Assembly (NCBI RefSeq): GCF_001659605.2
Contig: NC_035161.2
Coordinates: 8,460,638 to 8,524,637, forward strand
DNA from: Manihot esculenta
Lineage: Eukaryota > Streptophyta > Magnoliopsida > Malpighiales > Euphorbiaceae
Reading direction: 5' to 3'
Length of the DNA: 64,000 nt
Both the position numbers and the translations under genes were made by a program. Numbering within the stretch: the stretch's first letter is position 1; the number at the start of each line of letters is the position of its first letter. This document shows, piece by piece, positions 34,281 through 46,250 of this stretch. The notes under the pieces are model-generated. The model did not search any database. It was not told where the DNA came from and saw only the letters and a list, made by a program, of their open reading frames with translations.

Positions 34281-37200
34281 GATCACTGAAACATAATAGA
34301 AAATATAAAGCATAATGCAAATTGCAAAGCTCAGAATTTGGATGGAAACTGAATTCAGTTACCCCGAGGAAAAGAAGTAATTCACTATTATTTTCCGTAC
34401 AGGAAATAGCGAAGTCCTAAAACTGAGAGAGAGAGAGAATAACAATACTTCAGAATTCATAAATCAGTGTCAGTATGACACTTTGAATATCCAATATAGC
34501 AATATTTGAATATCACAAACCAGTCCGTGGAGCTTTGAACGAGCAATCGAGCTTCTGTGAACTATGGCTTCTTTCTCTGGTTCTGAGAATTGCGAAACCA
34601 GCGAAGAAACAATCAAGCAATCGAGCTTCTGCTTTGGTTTCTGTGAACTCAGGTTCTTGGCTTCGACATATGGAAGACTAATGAAAACTCTGCTCACTTG
34701 TTTCGACAGCGAAGCAAAATCCAGCTTGTGGCCTGCAATCGAAGGACAATCGAGTGAAGCAATAAAGGAACTCCCTTTCAGGCAGACAGCTGACGATCGA
34801 CAGAAAGAAGAGTCCCTAACGGCAAAAAAAAAAAAAACCGAAATTGAAGGAAGCAAGAGCAACTGTGGAACAAATTGGATGATAAAGAGACGCCAAAACG
34901 CAGTACAAAAGGCAAAACGCTGAATTTACACGCCGTTTCCGGCTTCGTGAAAGAACCGGTCCGAGTCGAGCGATTCTTGGTGGCTCGAATAAATTTAGCG
35001 GGTCAAAGATGGTTCAGCCTCCTCATCCAATCCCGCTTCTCCTTAAGGAGATCAAATGCAGTACTAATTTTAATTGGATGTAATCTTTTCAGTAAGTAAT
35101 TTAAATGGATTGGGAAATAATTTATTTTTCTTGTAAGAAAAATATCTGAAGTTTTTAATTTCTCCATAAGTTAAAGAAAATAATTAATTAAACAAATAAA
35201 ACTTAGTATTTTTATAAACTTGAACAAAGCCCTATGGTTAAATTTAATAAAAAAAAATTCATTAACCATAATTCCTAACAAATTAATAGTAAAAACATAA
35301 ATTAAATATTAATATATTTTGTTGATAGAAAATAGGTGAATTTTATTATTTATTTTTTAAAAAAATTAAAAATTAAAAAGTTTATGTTGACCATCACACT
35401 GACAATAAGTGTATCTGAATAAATTTAAAAGATATTAAATTTTACTCTTCAATCTTTAATTTTCAATTCCCAATTCTCATTTAAAAAAATATATATATAC
35501 AATTTTTTTTAATATTTATATTGATATTAATAATACATATATAATTTTTTATACAAATTAATTTTTTTAATCCGTAAATAGAAATAAAAGTAAATACAAA
35601 ATAATATTTGTGTCAATAAATAATATAAATATAAACAATTGAAAATATATATTCAAAGTTGATTTAATATTTTAAAGTAATAACTTGTTTATTAATTTCA
35701 TTTAATTTAAGACTCGTTAGGTTTTTATATAATATCAAACTTATAACAATTCTATCTATTTATACATTCAATAATACTTTTATCACATGTATAATTAATT
35801 AATGTACTCTTAAAATTTTCGTACACTACATTTTATTGAATATGATTAATATTAAAATAACATTTATTTATTTGCAATATTTTAAAGTATTTCATGGATT
35901 TAATGATTATATCATTTGTTTCCCGATAATTTGAAATTCAAATAAGAGTAGAATTTTAGTATGTATAAATGAATTTAGTTTGAATGGTTACATTTTTTTT
36001 TTTTATATTTATTTTCTAGTGACATATACCTGTTTTTGTATTATAGTGTTATATGTTATCATACAGAACCGTATGTATAGACGTATTTCTTCATTTTTTC
36101 ATCGTCAAATGACTATTTACTTTTTTTTGACGCTTGTGTTATAGGATCTTGAATGTAGATGGATTCATTTTCTAATGGTCCATCAAATCAAGTGAACTAA
36201 TCCTTTTTATTGGATTCGAGTTTTGGTCTGTCCGGCCTATTAGAATTTAGTCTTACATTCTGAATTGCATGCTAAGACTTGCATAGTAAATTCTGGTGGA
36301 TTACGAGTTGACTCTTACGAGAGTTGAATTCGAGTCTCGATCTGTCTGGCCTATTAGAACATAGTCTTACGTTCTAAATCGCATGCTAAAATTTGCATAG
36401 TAAACTCTGATGGATTACGAGTTGACTACTACGAGAGTTGGACCGCGGACCGAGTGACGGAGACATGGCATCACCCTCAATTTTTAAGCTAATTTTATAT
36501 TAGCCACTTAACTTTCATAAAATATTCCTCAATTTTAATTTTACTTCAGCAGAAGTCCCTCTTAAGGTTTGCAGGTTAAAAAAAAATATTACTTTTTATT
36601 TCTGGCTCTTGTTTTGTAATATTTAGTTATTTATGTCATATTTTTATTAAAATTATTAATATTAATTTATTAAAAAATTAATATTATTTTCTTTAAAATA
36701 TTAATTAAAATAATACATAAATAAATAAGTATTGATAATTTCAGTAATTTTGCAAATTAATAATAAATTATTATGAAATTTATAGTATTTTATTTTAATA
36801 ATAAATTAATAATTAATGATATTATTTTTTTTGATAAATATAATGTAATATTTTTATTAATTTAATTATAAAAATAAGATAGTAAGAAAAGAAGTGGAGA
36901 AAAAAATAATTTCATTATTTTTAACATGAAAACCTGTTATTACAAGGGAGATTTTGCTAAAACAAAAAATAAAATCGAGAGAGATTTTGGTGATAAATAT
37001 TAAATCATTCTCAAAATTGAGAGAAAAATGATATAATTTACTAAATTTACATTGATATTTTGATTTTATTTTATTATCATCCCCAATCTGAGATGTTTTT
37101 TTATTTAAAATTTGTCAATTTCAATATAAGCAAATTGCCTAACTAAAATATTTTATTTCATCATTGATTTAAAAATAAAATTGTACCATTATTTTATTTT

Positions 37201-37480
37201 TTAAAATAAAAAATAAAAATTAAAAAAAAAATTTGAAATTTTTTATTTATTCAGATATATTTACTATCAGATTAAATCTGTACGTAAAATATGAAAATTT
37301 AAAATATAAAATCTTTAATTTAAATACAAATAGTTAAATTATTGAGTTTATAACATTCAAAATTTATTGAAAATGTAAAAATTTGTTTGAAAATAATTTT
37401 TATGAAATTAATTTCGATGTAAAATTATAAATATTTTTAGTCGATTATAAACCTGATTAGATGGTAGAGATTTACGGTTG
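34281..37480. other. Intergenic DNA between GTF3C4 and SR34A
   Basis: 34281-34560 should hold the GTF3C4 promoter and leader, with a short GA run near 34423-34436. A 119-codon frame at 34564-34923 lacks any recognised domain and is not called. From 35100 on the sequence is AT-rich and low complexity except for the 114-bp duplication at 36214-36440. Confidence 0.5.
36214..36440. repeat. 114-bp tandem duplication
   Basis: Two adjacent copies (about 36214-36327 and 36328-36440), each running from ATTCGAG through CTATTAGAA, GTCTTAC, TTGCATAGTAAA and GGATTACGAGTTGACT to ACGAGAGTTG. No coding capacity was seen; possibly a remnant of a larger repeat. Confidence 0.85.
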
Positions 37481-37486
37481 TGATTT

Positions 37487-37574
37487 TATATAAGCCGGAG
37501 GGCGTGTCCAGAGCCAGAACCCATGTGATGTTTGGCCCAAGGTCTTGACAGAAGCCACGAAAAAGAAACCCTAA
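37487..37574 (+). promoter_or_regulatory. SR34A core promoter elements
   Basis: A TATA box (TATATAAG) at 37487-37494, a site II element (GGCCCA, 37534-37539) and a telo-box (AAACCCTAA, 37566-37574) lie in order upstream of the leader. Site II plus telo-box is a known combination in plant genes linked to growth and RNA or translation functions. The transcription start is inferred to lie near 37520-37560. Confidence 0.55.
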
Positions 37575-37725
37575 ACTCTCGAGAAGCTGAGCTGCGTCAA
37601 CCAAGCTTCTCGGTTCGCTGAACGAAGCCTGTGGACTCGATTCGACCGCTCGCTCTATCCCACTCCGTTTCTAGCCATCATCAGCTCTTTCGGTACAATG
37701 TCGAGAAAGCTCCTCCCTCCCTCCT

Positions 37726-37728
<3 letters not shown>

Positions 37729-37761
<33 letters not shown>
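37729..37761 (+). repeat. (TC)n microsatellite in the SR34A leader
   Basis: About sixteen TC units in the 5' untranslated region. A short upstream ORF starting at ATG 37698 runs through it as alternating Ser and Leu codons. Confidence 0.9.
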
Positions 37762-37764
<3 letters not shown>

Positions 37765-38923
37765 CTATGTATCTTAGGGTTTTGAGATGTGAATTATTTA
37801 TTTTTTCAATCGTTAAGAATCGGGTACTGCCATCTATTCCCCTTTTGGCTTAGCTGAGATGGCAATAGTTATGGAGTTTCTTGACAATTACTGGGTTTTA
37901 TTATTTGTTCTATTTGCCATTTCTTTGTCTGGCTGTCTGGTAGTGCTAAATGTTGAAGTAACATATACCATACTTTTGAATGAATGGTTGTTTTGTGCTG
38001 ATTTTTCTTTTAATCGGCAACTGATTGTTATTGTTTACCTTTTCTGTGTTTTCTTGTTGGTAGTATATCAGTTTGGGATTTTTGAATTTTAGCTTGGAAC
38101 AGTGGGATATCTGCCAATGATGACTATGCAACTTGTAGCTGTCCTTTATATTTTGCACACTGCAGGGCGAAGTTTTGTTGATTCACTTATTGATTTTGTT
38201 GCTTGTCAATAAAGCTCCGCTCTATTACTAAAAGAAAAGTTTAATTGAGAGGTTGACTAAGTAACATACACCCACTTCAGGAACACCCACTTCTCTCCCT
38301 GAAGATGTTTTCTTTTGGAGTTTCATTGTTTAACAATAATTAATGGGACTGGGAATGCTATATGTATTTCCAGAATTTTTTTTTCTTCAATTTGTTGAAA
38401 AAGAGAACTGAGCAAGGTGAATGCATAAATATATGTCAAGCTTACCTGATTTCATGACACAAATGCTTTCTTTATGATAGATGACAAGCGCTTGGACAAA
38501 TTTGAGCTTTGCAATCATACATAGGGATATAGAGAGGGAGTGGGAGAATCAGGGTGGACTTATGGGTATTATTTTTTATAAATGGAGATTCTTGCTCACT
38601 CTCAGAAGAACTATACGCCTGCAAAAAATTCATGGGAGGATGAGGAGATCAAAATAAATTTCAAATTTATTATAGCTTTGGAGCATATTGGAGCAAATGA
38701 GCAATGGAGCTTTTGGAGCACCGCTCACATGGAGGATTGCTCACTTGGTTTGCTTCATAGTTTTTGGTTTTGCTATTTTTGTTATCGTCAGAGTGCTGAT
38801 GATGAGCTGAGCAGGAGTGGACGGAGTTACTATATTTCTGAAAAAAATGAGGGAGTGTTTCTCTATTTATGTGGTTGATTTGCTCTTTGCAGTTGAAGCT
38901 TTGCATATCCTTTGGTAGCGCAA

Positions 38924-41900
38924 ATGAGTGGCCGCTTTTCTCGGACAATCTATGTTGGCAACTTGCCATCAGATATAAGAGAAGGGGAAGTTGAAGATCT
39001 ATTTTACAAGGTTTGATTCAAATGCTTTATTTTGCAGTATTTAATTGATGTTAGACAAATAATAAGGTTCATTCATTCTGATAAATTTCATATAATTGAT
39101 TTTATACGGATAATAAGCTTTATTTTATGAATTATATGGGTATTGCTTTCTCATTTTGCGCTTGAGTAATAATAATATTAATTTCTTACCCACAATGAAG
39201 TATGTATGAATATGGAATCAAATCTTTGAATATCAATATCCTTTTGTTATCTTCTCACTTCTGCCCTTTTTAAACATCAAAGATAGTTCTACTGTTAGAA
39301 GCTTCATACTTTCTTTACTAACATGCATCTACTACTCCTGGTGGACGGAGAATTTTTTTGATTTGTAGATTCCTTTCCTTTTAATAGTTGGCAGCTGGTT
39401 CGTGTCTCAATAATTGCAATTTAAAAATTTCTGGATATGAGTCAAGCTGTAACAATATTTGTTAACGTGGAAAATTATTTCACTTGGTTTTGCATAGCTT
39501 AATGACTGTTTCAATGGTTATGCTGGTATCACTAATCTTTATGAATGTCACTTTTCTTTAGTATGGCCGCATACTGGATATTGAGCTGAAGATTCCACCT
39601 CGTCCTCCCTGTTATTGTTTTGTGGAGGTAAAACTTCTTTTGATTGTGCATACAAGCATAAAAGCTTCCTTCCGTTTTATTTCTAAGAAGGGATGGGAGA
39701 AGAAAGCATAATAGCATATATTTTTGACTGATATTTGTTTGTTTTGCAGTTTGAAAATGCTCGGGATGCAGAAGATGCAATCAGGGGCCGTGACGGTTAT
39801 AATTTTGATGGCTGTCGTTTGAGAGTACTAAGAACTACCAACTTTTTATATATTTTTCTATCTGGTTTTCAATGTTGGTTTCTCATCATTGTTCACCCAG
39901 GTCGAGCTGGCCCATGGGGGTAGAGGGCAATCTTCAAGTGATCGTCGTGGTAGCTACAGTGGTGGAGGTGGGGGTCGATATGGCATCTCACGCCATTCTG
40001 AATTTCGAGGTTTGTGTGTGGGAATTTTACTTTCTTGCTAGAAGGCTCAGAACTATATTTGGACAATGCTGTGCAAACATGCTTGTCTGTATTTGCATAC
40101 AGTTACTTGTAGTCTTATTCTGATCCCGAACTTGTGCATATTTGATAAACAGTTATTGTTCGTGGACTCCCATCTTCTGCTTCCTGGCAAGATTTGAAGG
40201 TTTGAGAACTTTGATCATCTACCATCTAGAATATTGTGTTTTTTATTTTTATTTTTTTTCTGTAAATATATTTTACTTCTTACCTGATCAGTAAATTGAT
40301 ATTCAGGATCATATGCGAAAAGCGGGTGAAGTGTGCTTTGCCGAAGTATCTCGAGACAGTGATGGTATTCCTTTTACTAGAGTAACTATTCATAAATATG
40401 CTCATATTCAAGGAGCTCTACAAGCTTTGCATATTGATATTCCTATCAAAATGACACGGTTTATTCTGTTTATTTAGGGACTTTTGGCATTGTTGATTAT
40501 ACTAATTATGAAGACATGAAATACTCTGTAAGTTGATTCTTCCTCCAAACCTCTCACTTAAACTGGAGTTGATGGGACTGGGTGCCTATATGGAGGCTCC
40601 TAGTTGAGTTGATATTCATTTTGCTTCTCCGTTAACTGAAAACTTACTTGAGATTCTTTTATGCAGGCTCCTAGTTGGATTGATTTTAATTTTGTTCTCT
40701 GTTAACTGAAATTTGAGCTTCTTATTTGCAGATTCGGAAGCTGGACGACAGTGAGTTTAGGAATCCTTGGGCTAGAGCTTATATTCGGGTAACTATTCAA
40801 TCTATAATTTAACACTATTCTGGACTACTGGAAATATTTGCTTCAAGGAGAAATTTGGCATGCTTTTTGGAGAAACAAACATAAGTTGCTATCAACTTGA
40901 AGATGATTTGGACATATGTGAGAAATTATTAATGTTTGAGGCTTCAAATGGAAGTGTGTTCTGAATTGTTCTTTTATTTTATTTTTATATATCTCTATCT
41001 TTGAAATTACAGGTGAAGAGGTATGAGGGTACTCCATCAAGGAGCCGTAGTAGAAGCCGCAGCAGAAGCAGGAGCCCAAGAAGGAACCGAAGGTGTGCTT
41101 GTGTTTATATTTATGCATCTCTTTTATGTGTTTTTTAAGTTCTTATTTTTTGAAATTAATTCTTTCACATTTTATGGGATTCACATATAATTGGAACCTA
41201 ACATTTCCTAAAATTTGAATAATTAAAATACCAAAGTATAAACCATTTCCTAAATAATTGGAACCTAACCTTCCTGATAGAAATTGAATAAACAATTTGA
41301 GAAGATCTTATACTTCTCAATTAAGGAAAATAAATCAAACTAATTCCTAAATCTTCTTTTACTTGGCTGCATCTTTAAGCTTGAGCCAAATTCCATAGGA
41401 ACTGATAGAATTTACAATTGAATTCTAACCTAGTAAAGGTATGGAATTCATTTGCAAATGGATTTGGATAAAATACTTCGTGTAGGAGGATTTTTTTTTT
41501 TTTTTTTTAAATCTGGACTTCAATCAAATCCTAAATAACTAAAAGTTATATGTTACTTGAAATTCAAATTCAAACTGTCAAAAAGTTCTGTTGAATATTC
41601 ACTTTAATTTTAGATCTAAAATTTGAAAAAAAAATTATTAGGTAAATCAGATATTTTTCATGTATATCAAACCAAAATTTGTGAATTCAAATGCGACCTT
41701 TATGAATTTCACATTCATTTGGTCTGAATACGCTGCAACATCATTTACCTAAGTGCTTCATCTTCTAATACAGCAAATCATTGGAACGATCTCCATCAAG
41801 ATCAGTGTCCAAGTCTAGGTCAGCATCACCTGTTAAATCATCCAGGTATTCAGAGCTTAGAGGTCGCTCTTTTCTCTTCAATTTGCTCCTGTCTGTTGGT

Positions 41901-41999
41901 TCTTAGTTCATTTGTGACCTTTGAATATGCAGAGCAAGGTCCAGATCGAGGTCGAGGTCAAGGTCAAGGTCCATTTCAGGATCTCCCAATGGTAAATGA
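38924..41999 (+). CDS. SR34A: SR34A-like serine/arginine-rich splicing factor, 11 coding exons, 255 aa
   Basis: Nuclear splicing regulator of the SF2/ASF class. Coding exons: 38924-39010, 39562-39627, 39750-39824, 39901-40009, 40153-40199, 40307-40364, 40478-40527, 40732-40788, 41013-41092, 41774-41845, 41933-41999 (768 nt, frame kept). RRM1 occupies about residues 7-80 (RNP2 IYVGNLP, RNP1 CYCFVEFE), followed by a Gly-rich linker and a pseudo-RRM2 with the diagnostic SWQDLKD (residues 123-129). The tail is an RS domain. The start MSGRFSR, the YCFVEFE box and FRNPWAR favour SR34A over SR30 or SR34. The leader probably has an intron ending at 38892, 31 bp before the ATG. The protein is somewhat shorter than the Arabidopsis one, in the RS tail. 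Retention of the intron after exon 3 or 6 would truncate it, and such splicing is usual for this family. Confidence 0.93.
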
Positions 42000-43459
42000 C
42001 TGATTGTGAGCCAATTGAAGGAGAGGGATTTGAAGGGGGGCTGAATAATTTAGAATTCCGGTGAGAACTCTGCATGGCCTGTAAGATGGACTTAATGAGG
42101 AAGTTTGAGCAGAATTGCATGCGTTTGTTACTTAAAATTTAGAAATGTCTTGATGAAAAACCTAGAACTAGGCGTCTGCTGTTGGGCTTTGATCATTATA
42201 GTCACTTTATGGAACATACTGCATCCATCCTTCATTTAGTTGTTCTTTCCCAATTGAACTACTCTATTCATTCAAGTGCATGTTCTAGTGTGGATTTTTA
42301 TTTTTATATCGTAATGGGTGTTGGATAACTGTCAGCTTTAAATGGTATTTTTCAATCTAGTTTGTTTTATTGTGTTCGAATTTTAACATATTGTCCTCGA
42401 TATATGATAAGAGAAAATCATTAAACTTTTATGGTTCATATGCATTGTTGCTAGAGTTTGGAGTTGCAGTTGTTAGGCTTTCGCCATTCTTCCGCGCTGC
42501 AGTTTTCATTTCCACCAAGTAGTAAGCAGTAGCCGCTTCTGTTGGTTGCATGCTCGTGTCTGGCCAGAAATAGGTTGTTTATATGAGGATTGAAATTGGA
42601 AGATTTAAAAAACAAAAACTTGCTAAGAAAAACAACGTATGAATAACTTTTAATTTTATATTTTCTGTAATTTTTATGAACAACTTTTATCTATTTTACT
42701 TTCTTATAGAAAATGTGTTTGCAAAAGTGTTCTATAATTAATACTTCACGTTACAATATTCTCATTTAAATATCAATATGAATACAAATTTAAAAATGCA
42801 GTATTTGATTCACTTATAATCTATCTATATATATATAAATCATTTTTTTATAAATAAAATTTTTTATTTTGTAAAACTTTAATGTCTATAGGGGAAAACT
42901 TGTATATTACAACAATAGCAATTTTATATGAAATAACAAGTCAATTAAAACATTAATACTGGACTTTAAAAGCAAAAACTATAAAATAATTTTGGAGATA
43001 AGTCCAATTAAATTTAAGAAATTAAATTCTAATTAAGAGCAACTGAAAATTTTAATTATCTTTATTGAAAATGATTGTTATTATTATTATTAAAAATGAA
43101 AGGAAAATATATATTGCAAGTCTTGTCTGCATATGATATCCAAGAGTATGAAAGCATAAAGAGTTGGATATGAATTTTAGCAACAACGTGTGGTGGGCGC
43201 ACTCGTCGCCTACGTGTCTTCTTTCTCCTTTAGGACCATCATATTCATACTCATGGGATTAGATCATGTATTTTATCCATTTTGCCTCTACGCCAAGCAT
43301 TTCCTCTGCTTTACTTGCTTTCATCATCCAATAGTCATAATAAATATTTTCCAACTATCAGGATGAACAGTAACGGTGGAGTAAAAAAAAAGACTTTATC
43401 GGTTAAACAGAAGTAGTATAAATGCACTTAAAACTCTTGAATCAAAGCTTAAGATAGTA
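42000..43459. other. 3' flank of SR34A and intergenic DNA
   Basis: The SR34A 3' UTR probably extends to about 42400. The rest is AT-rich. A TATA-like TATAAA lies near 43417, about 40 bp before the next ATG region. No other gene seen. Confidence 0.45.
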
Positions 43460-43780
43460 ATGGGGTTTCTGTCTGTGGCAGTACCAACTGTTGTTGCAGC
43501 AGCTGGGATTTATTTCTTGGAAAAATCCCATTCCAGAGCTCAGGTAATTAATTAATTAATAATTACTTCATTCTTTATATATAGATAGTTTATCATGTAA
43601 TTTTAAGATGAAGTTGTAAATTTTGAACTTGCAAAGGAGGTTGGGAATGGAATCCAAGCTGCTGCTATAGCAAATATGGTGAGAAAAGTGAAGGAACAAG
43701 TGAAAACTAATACTGAGTTGCCAAAGTTAGCACCTCAATTTGATGGCCTTTTCTGTTTTGAAACATTCATCGGCCATTGA
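43460..43780 (+). CDS. Small protein of unknown function, 2 exons, 75 aa
   Basis: Exon 1 is 43460-43543 and exon 2 is 43637-43780; donor CAG/gtaatt and acceptor gcaaag join in frame. The N terminus is a hydrophobic segment (residues 3-20, VAVPTVVAAAGIYFLE) that could be a membrane anchor or targeting signal. A short basic helix follows (MVRKVKEQVK), and the C terminus ends in LAPQFDGLFCFETF. I do not recognise the family with certainty; the compact build and acidic-aromatic C terminus resemble small plant membrane-associated proteins with a PxFDGLxCFET end. Too short for ordinary ORF calling because of the intron. The good splice fit and TATA box support it. Confidence 0.6.
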
Positions 43781-44200
43781 TGGATGGTGGTGCCTTTGCC
43801 ATTTCTTCATTTCTTCTTTATTTGATTATTTAGAGGAAGGATAAGCCATCTAATATTTGTTTATTTTGCTTATTGTACTTTGGAGCTGGATGGTTTAGGT
43901 CGTCTATGAGTATTTATCTCATTATTTCTTGAGGAAAATCCTAAAACATGAAAAAATATATATATATGATTTGATTTCTTACCAAATCAAGTGTTTTTTT
44001 TTATATATATAAAATTATAAATTTTTTTAAAATATTTCAACCGTTACATTTAATCAAAACTTGAGCTAATCCAATCGGAACTGGAGAGAACTGGTTCAAA
44101 TATATTGTCATTAGGACAAAGTGGTGACACTTGGAAAAAAGGAGCATCCCTCAAGTGTTTGACAAAAAGAAAAAAGAGAAACAAGTCTTCAATACCAAAT
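43781..44200. other. Gap between convergent genes
   Basis: Both 3' ends (plus-strand small gene and minus-strand START gene) meet here. AT-rich; an ATATATAT run lies at about 43957-43968. No further gene seen. Confidence 0.5.
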
Positions 44201-46250
44201 TTACAAGCTTTGTCTTAAATTTGCAAACTTTCTTGCCACACCAGATATAAATGCCATAGTTAAAATCCCCCTTTCAATGCTGCAAGCAAGCATAAACATC
44301 CCACCGAAAATTAACAACTTTGGTATCTTACTACCAGAACTTCTGTTGGTTGAATTTGGTGGTGCCTCAGTTTCTGATGAATTATCATCGACTCCCAAGG
44401 ATCTTGGGAACCCTGGATTTATTTTGGTAGTGATTTGAGCCATTAATGCAGGGCGAGAAAGTGGAACACCAGATGCTCTTGCTTTCTGGTACGCACGTAA
44501 GCCAGGCTCGAACTTCTTGACCGTTCCCCACATCCCATGCCTTGCTCCGAGCTTTGCAATTTCCCATGGTATACCCATTTCTTCATGATGAAAAAGTAAT
44601 ACCTCACAGGCACTCAAGCCATCCCCCATTCTTGATTCCACTGCCAAGTGTAGTGAAGGTAAAATAAGTTAGTGATCACAATACTTAAGAGTAGAGCTAC
44701 ATAGGGTAGCAAAAATCAGACGAACAATTAACTGCCATGTTAATCTATGCATGATGTTTAGATGATGTAGTCCACCTGCTCGAACACACCAACTTGAGTA
44801 GTACAGGTCTACTCGTCTGGGTTTAGTTCGCCTGGAAACAGATGAACAGGGTACTCCCTGAAATGTTGTAGCATGAGTATGTGGTTACTTAAATTGAAAA
44901 CCAAAAGCTGAACCATATAACAATTACCTTTGTCACACAGTAATAAGATCCATCCAACTCCCATATTCGTCGACCTATTATGTATTCTCTGTCACTGCAG
45001 AAAAATGGAAACTGCAGCACAAAGTATAGGAAGCAGATAAGAATATAAAACCAAATACAAGCTATAAATTAATTACAGAAGATGGAATGGAAATATCTCA
45101 CTTTTCTAATCCATTGCACAATCATAGTCCCAGTAATGAGACACTCATCTATTATTGCAGAATATGCAAGCATAGCATCCCAAGTTCCCCGGAATTCATC
45201 ATCCCAGAAAAAGTCTCGCACCATCTCTGGTGTTGCATCCTCAAACACAGTTCTAGCATGATATTGAGGTGGACCAGTCTAACAATCAGTTGAAAAACAA
45301 AATCTAATTAACAAAATGGCATATATCAAACACAATCCAAAGACCTACCTTGACTTGGAGTACTCATTCAGCTATGCTTTTTTTTTTTGGTACAATTGGC
45401 TCCAAGTGAGGGTTCCAACTCTAGACTTCTTAGCCCTAGATACGACTCTCGTACCAATGAGCTACGTTTTAAACAAGAATAGGGCAAAAAGAAATTTTAC
45501 CTTGGGATGTCTCCTCCATGCTTGATATCTCATGCCAGGGATGGAGTGATCCATCATTTGTATCCATGTAGGACCTCCATCTTTCATCTCAATAAGCTGG
45601 CATAGATGTTTTAAATCCTTCTCCATCACAAGATTGGCAACATTAGATTGTTCTTCATTCTGCTGTGATGTGCTAGACAAGAACAATCAAGTGTTGATTA
45701 AATGATCTCCAGTTGCATCAAGCATACTAGGCTAGTACATAATCTGTTGTGCTGATTATCACAATGCACGTTTTATCATCCCCCAGACAAAGGGTCCCAG
45801 TTAAAAATTAAACCCAAATAAGTGATTATTCAATATTTCAAAACAGAGATTTGAAGTTCAAATTTCAAATATTCATGGAAGATTGAAGCAAGTACTTCTG
45901 AACATAATTTTTATGCTTATGAGCATTTTTTATTAAGTAAAGTAATTACCAGACAAGTCCAGGTACCTGCAATTTTGATATTCTGAAATGGATAGTGATA
46001 TTGATTTCTTGGCTGCAGGCTTATGAGCCAGCCACGGTTCATCAGTCTGTGAACAGACCATGAATGAGTTAGAGCATGAAGCCGATGCAGAAACCTTGGG
46101 TGTAGATGACGGCAGCGTTAAATCCAAGGATTCTAATACAAGACAAGTTAATTTGTCTCCTCGAATGGTTACCCACTTGGGCTTCCATGCCCATCCAATT
46201 ACTAAACCAACAAGAAAAGCTACACACAAAAGACTCAGAAACACCATCAT
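44201..46250 (-). CDS. START-domain (StAR-related lipid transfer) membrane protein, 6 exons, 412 aa
   Basis: Exons: 46250-45967, 45672-45501, 45278-45102, 45011-44928, 44857-44776, 44640-44201 (1239 nt, frame kept). Residues 2-22 are a membrane segment followed by WAWKPKW. A START/polyketide-cyclase-like domain spans about residues 115-330, with the family signatures WQMMDHSIPGMRYQAWRRHP-like region, FFWDDEFRGTWDAML, FPFFCSDREYIIGRRIWE and MGDGLSACEVLLFHHEEMGIPWEIAKLGARHGMWG (quoted in part). A second hydrophobic segment is near residues 373-392. Such proteins bind lipids or sterols in a hydrophobic pocket; the ligand is unknown. The plant relatives are the At5g54170 and At1g64720 type. A SINE lies in the intron between exons 2 and 3. 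Confidence 0.9.
45378..45466 (-). mobile_element. Short tRNA-derived SINE in an intron of the START gene
   Basis: On the minus strand: box A TAGCTCATTGGTACGAG (45448-45464), box B GAGTTGGAACC (45411-45421) and an A-run at the 3' end (T-run 45378-45388 on the plus strand). About 90 bp, 35 bp from the splice donor of exon 2. Target duplications are not clear. It cannot be a functional tRNA: anticodon arm and acceptor do not pair properly. Confidence 0.65.

Noticed and set aside
34564..34923. 119-aa plus-strand frame upstream of GTF3C4
   Set aside because: Low-complexity Lys/Glu-rich end, overlaps the promoter region of GTF3C4 and resembles no family I know.
38582..38878. 98-aa frame before SR34A
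   Set aside because: Lies in the presumed leader intron of SR34A, ends just before its acceptor and has no homology that I recognise.
45411..45464. Genuine tRNA gene on the minus strand
   Set aside because: Boxes A and B are present but the acceptor stem and anticodon arm do not pair, and an A-run follows; a SINE fits better.
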